Shown piece by piece: positions 55,480-64,000 of a stretch of DNA of 64,000 nucleotides. Origin of the DNA: Lentinus brumalis (taxonomy: Eukaryota; Basidiomycota; Agaricomycetes; Polyporales; Polyporaceae). The translations under genes and the position numbers were made by a program. Within the stretch, counting starts at the first letter, position 1, and every line of letters starts with the position of its first letter. The stretch spans positions 620,001 to 684,000 of the forward strand of contig MARA01000007.1 of the NCBI GenBank assembly GCA_001792895.1. Direction: 5' to 3'. Under the pieces are notes generated by a model that was not told where the DNA came from, did no database searches, and saw only the letters and a program-made list of their open reading frames with translations.

Positions 55480-55870
55480 GCGGCCAGATCAGACGACCCG
55501 GTCGCTTCATCCAGCAAGCCAGCCTGATCCAAGACTCGGACCTCGTAGGAAAGGTCACGGTTATCGTCACCGGCGGCAAGTACGTGATTCGTCTTTTCCG
55601 AAGAGTGGAAGCTGAAATCGAACACTCCTCGTTTAGCAGCGAATAGGAAAAGTGGCGAGGTTTACCTTGCCGCGCGGCGCGAGGAGCGAGAAAAAGTCGC
55701 GATAGAGCGACTGCGCTTGGTCCGGAAAGCGAGGAGCCTAGTGGGTCAAGCTGGAACTCGACTTCCCGGGGAAGGTCGCGGAGGACGTGTTCGTCCCGAT
55801 ATGTCGAAGCCATACCACACGGGTTGGGATGGTGAGTGTGCAATACAGCATGGTCTCCGATATACGGGTG
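55480..55870 (+). pseudogene. Short-chain dehydrogenase remnant
   Basis: DLVGKVTVIVTGGK resembles the N-terminal strand of SDRs (D-L-x-G-K-V-x-I-V-T-G-G). Downstream, GEVYLAARREEREKVAIERL matches the usual second strand and NADP-region helix, and WVKLELDFPGKVAEDVF in another frame matches the third (x-L-x-L-D-L). The T-G-I-G part after the first strand is missing, and the frame shifts between pieces. No Y-x3-K active site or C-terminal half was found up to 56530. This is therefore a decayed gene unrelated in detail to the intact SDR at 48102. Confidence 0.5.
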
Positions 55871-56932
55871 ATGATCGTTCGCAGGCGTACAGAACCAGAT
55901 GCTAGTCAAGTCCGGAGTCGAACCCTCGCATTCGTCTCGAGTGTGACTGATGCCGGGATACGCAAACAGCCATGTCAGCCCCTCCATCCTCACCAAGAAG
56001 CTCCTTCTGTTGATGCTCAAGACGTCGGAGGACCCCACGTTCGCATAGTCTTCGCACGCAACCTGGCATCTGCTTCGGAGAGCTTACCTCGATAATCTTT
56101 TGCCACCTCAAGAGTTACGATGTGCGCTGCCGCAACCTCGAGGACTTCACTCAAGAATACCGCGGCAAGCTAGTGGTGGCTGATCTGTTGCGCTATGGTA
56201 TGTACTTCAACACTGCGTTGTGCGAGATCATTGGACTAACTGGGTCTCATAGTGCGGTTAAAGCTCACGGTCATTCCATGCGCCCAGAAGCTACAGATTT
56301 TCCTCTTTTTGTCACATCCCGCAAGCTCCCATACCCGTCCTATCCGTTCAGCATCATCGGCTTCGTCCCCATCCTGAACATCTCGGAGGGCGCCTACGCT
56401 CACGGCTTCGTGGCGTGCCTCCCGGTAAGGTCACGACTCCTCCGGCGCGGAGGGCTGAGAGCGCGTACATGGCGGAGGAGCTGTGGGTCACGACTCCGGA
56501 GACGATTCTGAAGGTGATCTGGACTTGGGGATCCTTGACATGGTCCTGCGATGTCGCCAGCATAGTAGAATTCATCGAACGATATTCAAAAGTGCACAAC
56601 AGTTCCGTTCATCTATTGCTGCAGTGTTCCTGTGCACCGAGCGTGTTGCCGTAGTGACCGGAAGCTGAGGGTGCCTGTGAGGACAATAGGACCTCTGACG
56701 ATGTAAGCGCGCACCGCGCTGCGGTAGCGTGGATTCTCTCGTCCACTGCATCTCCCACCTCCTTCGGTTCGGCCGACACTGGTCTTACGCTGTATGTGCT
56801 TGTGCAGCTCTTGATCGTGTTGCAGTAGCTCATCGTCACCTATCAACTCAACTGTCCAGTCACCCTCAAGCTACACCTCTCGGACCGCAGGATCCCACAT
56901 CGCCCGTCCTCACCCACCGAGCGCCATCCTGA

Positions 56933-58061
56933 ATGCAAAATCAGAGTCCTAAAGCGGTCACTCGTGTGGCCAAACGTGTTTGTTTCAGTCAGGAGTCGCC
57001 GGAGGTCAAGAATGAGAGCGAAGCCTCGTCGTCTGAAGGTCCTGAGGGCTTCATCAGAGACCAAGAGTACTGGTTCGTCGATGGCAATCTCATCCTCGTC
57101 GCACAAAATACCGCCTTTCGGCTGTACATGGGTCTCCTCTTGGCGCAGTCGTCTGTTTTGCGTCAAAAGTTCTCCTCTGCACACCTCTCCCTGCACGAGG
57201 GCACCGTTACACGGACAGTTCATCTACCCGAACCCCCGCATGAGTGGCGCTACCTCCTACGAAGGCTGCTACCCAAGGGCACAGGGTGTGTGTACTTCTA
57301 ACGTTTCTTCGAGTGCTCCACTTAACCGTATTCCTTTACGCAGCACCCACCAGACCACCTTCAGCCTTCGAGACGACTTCCCCATGATCTCCGCGCTGTT
57401 GCGCCTTTCTCAAAAGTACAACATCACCGAAGTTACAGCGTACGCCATCGACGCGCTGAAAGCTATCTATTGCAACAGCTACGACGCTTGGCGAATCCAT
57501 GATCGCGCTGTATGCGGCGAGGGGTATGATCTTGGAGAGACACCAGGCATCCTCGCGCGCGCAATAGTCGCAATCAACTTTGCACGACTATACAACATCC
57601 CATCCGTCTTGCCAACCGCCTTCTACCACTGTGCGTGCCTTGGCGGTGCCATTATGAAGGGCTATACGCACCAGGACGGCACACCGGAGTACCTCGCATC
57701 CGATGATGTCGCGCGGTGCATCAACGGGATTCAAGTCCTTACCGCCGTCAGCGCCGATCATGTGCAGCTCCTTCGCAGCCACCTGCCTGCTTACCGTACG
57801 TGCAAGTACAACGGGGCTTGCAGGCGGTTGTGGAAGCAGCAGGTGAGGGATAAGTTGACGCGGGACTGGCATTCGGTGCTCGGGAACCACGCATTCCGCG
57901 GCCTCTGCGAGACATTCCCCGCTCTAAGCGCCTTGTGCGACGTCTGCAAGGAGAAGGCTGAAGATATCTTCGAGGAGAGGCGGAAGAAGGTATGGCACGA
58001 CCTACCGCGCATGTTCGATATCGCCACGTACGTCGGAAAGTGGCCGGTGAACGCGAAGTGA
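56933..58061 (+). CDS. BTB/POZ domain protein of the cluster family (intact, diverged)
   Basis: Exon 1 is 56933-57285 and exon 2 57344-58061 (intron gtgtgt...acgcag). Joined length is 1071 bases, giving 356 residues. N-terminus MQNQSPKAVTRVAKRVCFSQ. BTB: DQEYWFVDGNLILVAQNTAF, LYMGLLLAQSSVLRQKFSS and LPEPPHEWRYLLRRLLP. Middle: MISALLRLSQKYNITEVTAY and IVAINFARLYNIPSVLPTAF. C-terminal: YLASDDVARCINGI, CKYNGACRR, CDVCKEKAED and KVWHDLPRMFDI. The terminal V-x-G-W is modified to VGKW, four residues from the stop. It is the most diverged open copy and the last family member on this side. Function inferred only from the BTB fold. Confidence 0.82.
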
Positions 58062-58330
58062 CGGGACACCGGAAGTGAGCCTGTCAGCTCGAGGGTGTCC
58101 TTCATGCATGACTGACGAATCTTGTATCAGAACCAAAATCGTGTACGAGACCTTGCGAAGTAGCGAGGATGATCAACAAGCGAGGCGGAATCCCACCGGA
58201 ATGCCTTCCACTCGGTTGATCCGAATCTGGCGTTGTGGGACGACTCAGCAGGACAGCCGGTCGACGTATTATTTGCTAGTGTATTCGCCGAATACATGTC
58301 GTCTGCTTTACGAACACGTCTGCATAAGAC

Positions 58331-60504
58331 CTATTCTCCAAGGTCACCAGAAATCGAGTTGATGAAGCCAATCTGCTGTGCGTGGTATTCATCAGGGACG
58401 ATCGCGAACGTCGGACTCGTCGCGTTCGGCGCGAATCTGCCAGTATCGAACTTCAGGAGGACCTGCTGGCCGGACTGGTACTGAGGCCAGATGGTTTCTA
58501 CGAACGGGTGTGTCAGCGACATTATCACACATCCGCGAAAATGGTCCGTACTATTGAGACCTTTGCCGTCATTCGGTGTAAGGCTGACTGCGAACGAGAT
58601 CCAATAGTCAACCATCGCCTCGCTGAGGAGGCGTACTGCGGGGTTTGGGCTCGTCAGCGCTGTCTGGCCGTAAACGTAAGGTATCTCTATAGCGTGTGAG
58701 ACTGTTAGGAACGACAACAGTGGGTCAGCGATCGGTATTTTTGCATACGATCCTGGAGAATGTCCGCATACCTCCATTGCTAGGGGTAGTGACAGCGTTC
58801 TGGTCCGTAAAGTGGTACCCAAACGTCGTGACACCCGCATTGCTGGCAGCCTGGATCCACTCGCGGCGCGGGCCTTGAAACGACGCGTCTCCGAGGAGAG
58901 CGGCTGCCCTCTTGTACTGGCTGCTGAAACCGAAGGTCTCGTTGCCAGTGCCGAAGGGCGATCCGAGCGCGGGGATGTCTGGATAGAGCTCCATGAGCTG
59001 CGCGACATCAGTCTGGAAGCTAGCGGGTAGGTCGGCGAACGGCTGATCGTCGACAGTGATGAACTCGATGACCTGCTGGTCAGTCGAGATCGAGTTCGGG
59101 GTGAAGTCGGTGCCTAAGACTTGGAGTCAGCTCGGACACGGTGGTTGAAATCGGGTAAAATGGGGCACCTTCATCCAAGACCGTTCCAGCAATAAAGGGG
59201 ATCTTGGAGAACTTCCCAGCTGCAAGCAGCTTGGACGGAAGGTCGGGAACGAGGCCGTCCGGACCGTCGAGGACAGGCACAAATAAGAACGGCTGAGGGA
59301 AAGACGCTGCTGTCTCTTCCCATGCGGTCAGCAGTGCCGATGTGTTCACACTCTGCATGCATGAGAACGTGTCGCCTTCGGTGACGTTGGCGCACGCGGG
59401 GACCTCGGAGACATACTTGTCCCAGACGACGTCACGACGGGACGCGTTGAAGAAGGGCACCGTCCCAGAAGAGCCTGACTCGAAGATCTGCGCAGCGATG
59501 TACGTGAGAGGAGAGTAGATGGAGCATGCATGTCAACTTACCGCGCCTCGAACAAAGTTCTCAAGACCCGAATTCAGGTACAGGTCTGCAATGGAGATCG
59601 CACCTGCACTCTGGCCGAAGATGGTCACCTAGATCGCTATCAGTCCGAGTTCCTGACGCACGAGCATGGTCTTACCTTTTCTGGATCACCACCGAACGCG
59701 CTGATGTGGTCCTTCACCCACTGCAAGCCGACGAGTTGGTCCTTGAGCCCAAGGTTGACCGCGTTACGAGTGTCGGCCTCCGTGCCTTGAGGAAAGCCAA
59801 ACGGTCCCACGCGGTAGTTGAGGCTGACATATACGACAGGTGTCCCCTGCGCAAAGCAGAGTCAGTGGCACCGTAATGCAGCGCTACGATGAGGATCGGA
59901 CGCACTCGCAGAACGCTCTGCGCAATGATTCCGCTGGCGTTGAACACGGACGAGACGCCTTGCAGGAAACCGCCGCCATAAATCCAGAGCATGACAGGGA
60001 GCGACGCGTTGCTGCTGATCCCGGAGGGCCGGAATATGTTGAGGGTGAGGCAGTCCTCCGAGACACCGGGAACCTGACGACAAGGGCATGTCAGCGTTCT
60101 ATAGGCCTGTTCTGCGAGAACGATACGCCGCACATTAAATTGCACGCAAGGCGCGCCGAACTGCGTCGCGTTCAGGGCTTTCGTGGTAGAGGTGTCCAGT
60201 AGTATGGGAGGCGCGAAGCGCAAGTTGCCAACAGGAGGCTGTGCGAACGGAATTCCTGGACGAAGCAAAGGGTGGCTCAGAAAGTATTCGCCGCGCCATC
60301 AAAGCCTATCATACCTCCGAAAAAGTCGATACCTAACGCGCCTGAGAAAGTCTGGGACACGCCCGTGACGGTCGTCCCGCCGATATTCGCCTGGGGAGAT
60401 TGCGCGAGTGCCCACGAAGGCCCGACTGCTAACAGAGTCGCGGCGACCGTGATCACAAAGATTGCATGACCGCGCAGAAGAGAAGGGGTGAATAAGGGAT
60501 CCAT
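58331..60504 (-). CDS. Secreted type-B carboxylesterase/lipase
   Basis: The start at 60504 gives [20 protein letters not shown], a signal peptide or signal anchor ending near WALAQSP. Eight or more exons follow. Landmarks in order: [29 protein letters not shown] (family signature 2, E-D-C-L), [13 protein letters not shown] (oxyanion hole), [33 protein letters not shown] (signature 1 with nucleophile Ser), [29 protein letters not shown] and the late [11 protein letters not shown] carrying the catalytic His. The last exon has [15 protein letters not shown]. Length of about 550 residues is normal for extracellular fungal esterases acting on acyl esters. Natural substrate unknown. Exon joins at 59100-59140 and 58550-58700 were read by eye and may shift slightly. 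Confidence 0.85.
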
Positions 60505-63500
60505 GGCGGTGTGTTCGTTGACGGGAATCTCATCGGCCGTTATAAGCAGGAGCATGCGCGTCTTGTGCGTCGCCTCTCGGGAGGTGCTGAGAACGGGTAT
60601 CGGACTTGCAGCATTGCACAATCTGATAGCTGTCGTCGCTACCACATGTAATCAGTCACATTGACGGCCCCTTGATACGCGTGAGCAGATCGGGGTCCTG
60701 CAGGGTCTCCGGCACAGCGCAGGACACTCGGCTTCACGTCCGCGAGGTAGCGGACGCAGTGTTGACATACCCGAACTCCCGGCCCCACACACGTTAGTCA
60801 GCTTGGCTGACGCCCTGGGCTTTGCAATGGGATGCATGGACATCTCATGATGCGGAAGGCATGCGTTGGGCGGTGGTAGAAAGGGTGTATGAGCCTCTAC
60901 GTGAGACATCTGGAGCGCGGATTGGTGCCTATAACAGCTGCATAAACATGCGAAGTTGGTGCATGCTAGCCGGTGTCGAGAGGCGTTTTTTATGGGTCCA
61001 AAGTCAGGACTGACCAGCTGACACTTGACGGGGATCGCGACGAGAAAGTATTCGAATGTCGGCCTCATGAGAAAGTCCCATCTGTCAAAGAACGCCCTCT
61101 CACGATCTACACCGTCGCATACATAGTTACGAGGACGTACCAGGAGTGCTTGTCAAATTGGATGCATAGCAGCAGTATCCTTGGCGGCGAGGCGTTGAGG
61201 CGTCGAGCTTTTCGCGGCCTAAGGGGGCAGAGGTGTCTGAGGAACGAGGTGCCTCCCGCTCGCGGCTATTCAGGGACTCTATCTTCGATCCAGTCTATCG
61301 GCCACATACAGAGAGACATTTTGGACTCACCTGACCATCTAATAAATCACTTATGCGATCCATTGCTCGACGAAACGCAAACGAGGGGCTGTGACTGACC
61401 TCGGAGAGCATCCACCATACGACGATACTAGCTGCAGGGCCCGGCTCTTCCCAAATTAAGTACACCTGCCGGACTCCTTTCCAATGCTGGGCAGGCAGTT
61501 CAAGAGTTCTTTTTATGAGTACGTGCGTGTCATTCACCATATGGCTCGCTACCAGAGCTGGGAGCATGCGTAGATGTTCAGAGAGAGACGAGCGAATTAG
61601 CGCCCGCGACTAACACAATTTTACAGCCACAGCTTGGCCACAACTCCGGATCTGTTGCCGAAACTCTGTTTTCTTAACCGCCACAATTCGAGAAGAGGTG
61701 TATTATATGAGGGGCGCCAGCGGACAAAAAGACTCGACTTCAGGTCTGGGTTTGGACTTCGAGTTTGGAGTTCGGCAACTGAACTGAACTTCGGAGTTGA
61801 ACTCGGCACGTGCACAGTTCAACTTGGGTTTCACGGCGGGCATTGCAGGATGTTCGACCTCGTAACAGGCCAGTGCAATTGTGGTCAAAGGTAAATTTTC
61901 CCCGTAATTTGGCCCCAAAGGGAGTAAAAGGCCTGTGAAAAGTTACATTCGACAGACCTGTTACGGGGTTTTTTGCCCTGTTACAGAGGGGAACATCGCG
62001 CTTTGCCCGCCGTGTTTGTGATTTCGTTTCCGCGCCGGCGTCTACACTTCCGCTTTCGGTTTCAGTTTCGCCTCTCGACTTCACGACTCCGAATCGCGAC
62101 TTCGCCCTATGCGACGCGGTTACCGTGCACCCCGGCTGATTGACGCCTCTGGCACGCACTGCCGTTAACTCCGCAACGCCTCGCAGCTCACCCAAATGCG
62201 GCAGTCAAGTACTCAGGCCTCGAGTTACCGACCTTCTCCGTGACATTTCTCGAGCCCTCCGCGGCCTTCATGGGTCGCGAAGTTTGCACATACTTTAGAT
62301 GCACTTGGCACACCCTCTAGACTTTGTTTATATGCACCCTTGCTTTTTTTATACTCGTAAACCTCATCTCTGATTCACGCATTTGCAGCTCTCTCTATCA
62401 TCAAGGTCAAACTGCTATGCAATATTAGGTCAAGGGTAAGTCCCCTTGGCTCGAAGTTCTGCGTCAGGCCGTCGCTCTACATTATGTTGCATATTGACAA
62501 ATATTCTTGTTTTGCTTGTACTTAGCATCCAAGATGCACACATGCAGAAACTCGAAGTGTTCTCTGAGCTCTCTGTCCGAGTCCGCACTTGCAATGTAAG
62601 GTCGCTGAAATGCCTGCATGTGCAGCCTGCACAAGCTGACACCTTTCTTCACAGATTTAACTGCATACTTCTCTTTATGGACTTGAAATCGTACGCTTTA
62701 TGCACGGCACATGGTGCACACTTCCCTGTGTCCCGGACCCCGGTTCGCCCTCGCACACTGCGCTGACATACACATCAACATTGAAAAGATCCGTCGACGG
62801 TGACGACGGCTTGCACACATGCTCTCCCGAGCAGTCCGTCGTATCCGTCACCCAGCCCAACGGCGGACAAATTTGCACTAGTGATAGTAGGGTTTCCGTG
62901 CCCTTCAGCAGCAGTGAGCACTCACAGACTTACTCACGTGCATTAGTTGATGCAGGTGCGATGAGCCTATAGCTCGGAAGCAGGCGTCAGGCTCGATTTC
63001 GGGGTACATTCCTGCTTATTATGACTAGCTATCAATCTCACCAGGGCTCTAGGACTCTCCGACACACGCGACCGTCTCAAGTCCGAGACCACACCCAACT
63101 CCGCTGCCCGCCACGATCTCTCAGGCTCCGCAACCTGACCATGCCAACTCGCGTAAGAAATAGTTCACCTGCGGTCTTAGTAGTACTATAGGACAATTCA
63201 TATCTACTGCTGCGCACCTGCCGCCGCCGCCACCCTTGTCGTAATGTGCAGCCCGGGCGACGAGAAAGGCGGCTGTAGTGCCTTCCCTTCATGCCACTCT
63301 CGCAGGCCGCCTGTGTTCGCCGCTTGCCGCCCGCTGCCCCATGCATGTCCCTCTCGGCCGGTCTATGCAAATGATAGACGATCCTCCAATTCTCGACTCA
63401 TGTCAGACATGCAGTGCACGCTCTGCATTTGTCCCGAGGCTCACATCACACATGAAGTCGTCTCATCTGCTGGCAAGATGAGTCTCAGCACGCAAACTAT

Positions 63501-64000
63501 ACGTGCTGCTCACAAGCATTGTGCCCGCCGGCCTTGTGTGGCCCACGGGCGACGTATCCACGGCCCTGCAGTCACGGCTGGAACTTGAAAGACTCGCATC
63601 CAGTACTACCTTAATGTTGATCTCACTATTTAACGTACCTATTCGAGCCTTCGAGCCGCAGTAGTCCCCAATTTCAAAGCATATCCGTCACATACGAGGC
63701 TCTGGTCTAGGACCCTAGAACGAGCTAAATAGAGGGGGTACTCATCAGTACTAAGTACTAGGTGAATGATGGGGTGCACCTTGTCGCCCTCGATGCTTAC
63801 TAGCTTGCTGGCTCTCCTTCTCAGAGTCTCCTACTTCAATTTCAGAGTGTTGCTGTCTACCTTAGTACTCGTCCGAGTCACAGTCTGTGCCGTGGACGCA
63901 GACTCCGCTGGACAGTAAGTAAGGCTTACTGAACTTGAAGTCATGGTACTTAGAAGTTAGTAGCAAGCCTAGTTCCTGCTTGTGGCAATGCTGCAGGCGT
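60505..64000. other. Intergenic, no recognisable gene
   Basis: About 3.5 kb with only short unrelated open frames. At 61735-61830 the sequence is low-complexity, built from gaact/agttc words. At 61860-61995 variants of cctgttac and its complement gtaacagg recur several times, which may be a decayed small element. From 62300 onward there is AT-richer DNA with no family match. Confidence 0.4.

Noticed and set aside
55905..55930. tRNA T-arm-like string (complement of ggagtcgaaccctcg)
   Set aside because: The flanking bases do not pair as a T stem, and no D-arm, anticodon arm or acceptor stem could be placed.
10274..60504. MFS transporter, P450, SDR and carboxylesterase as parts of a biosynthetic gene cluster
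   Set aside because: They are spread over 50 kb among BTB genes, share no promoter element I can see, and no core synthase (PKS, NRPS, terpene cyclase) is present.
61735..61995. Possible LTR or small transposon with gtaacagg/cctgttac repeats
   Set aside because: Repeats are short and irregular, no target-site duplication or coding capacity was found; kept only as a remark on the intergenic entry.
1..64000. CRISPR arrays, prophage or bacterial operons
   Set aside because: Gene structure is intron-rich and eukaryotic; no regularly spaced repeat-spacer pattern exists.

Overview
The window looks like nuclear DNA of a basidiomycete fungus, most likely a wood-decay agaricomycete (Polyporales-like). 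The evidence is gene style and gene families: almost every gene is cut by several short introns of about 48-70 bases with GTRNGT...YAG borders. The recognisable products are a class I hydrophobin, a multi-exon P450, a fungal type-B carboxylesterase, a DHA2-type MFS transporter, two multi-pass membrane proteins of a basidiomycete family, and a Tad1-like non-LTR retrotransposon. I did not recognise the species.

The dominant feature is a dispersed cluster of one BTB/POZ gene family between about 6.7 and 58.1 kb. I count fourteen loci plus one very weak remnant, on both strands. Members share a two-exon plan, an N-terminal basic (NLS-like) stretch, a BTB domain opening with an E-F/Y-W...DG...A...F motif, a BACK-like helical middle (A-I-G-V-V-N-L-A-R-L), and a C-terminal segment with spaced cysteines ending in W-x2-LP...GW. 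Four copies are clearly open (21857-23024, 35739-36812, 49598-50734, 56933-58061). Three carry only one 1-base loss in a G or C run (14255, 19224, 33784) and could be intact if those are assembly errors. The rest are truncated, rearranged or carry several lesions. A BTB gene of a different subtype sits at 26363-27549.

Layout: 0-4.2 kb, two uncharacterised multi-exon genes; 4.2-6.6 kb, pyrimidine-rich and minisatellite DNA; 6.7-7.6 kb, a BTB fragment and an inverted-repeat element; 8.1-12.3 kb, a coiled-coil/poly-Gly gene and a convergent MFS transporter separated by a perfect 60-base palindrome; 12.9-27.5 kb, the dense BTB array; 28-33.3 kb, a divergent pair of paralogous membrane proteins; 33.8-36.8 kb, a tandem BTB pair; 37.3-44.4 kb, a full-length LINE with 13-base target-site duplications, followed by a BTB fragment; 45.9-49.2 kb, a hydrophobin with only six cysteines and a short-chain dehydrogenase; 49.6-60.5 kb, a BTB gene, a P450, an SDR remnant, a BTB gene and a secreted carboxylesterase; 60.5-64 kb, no recognisable gene.

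The region reads as a fast-evolving accessory segment: birth-and-death of BTB genes mixed with transposition and dispersed repeat families. The MFS, P450, SDR and esterase genes are scattered and do not form a convincing biosynthetic cluster. All intron positions were read by eye from splice consensus and paralogue comparison.
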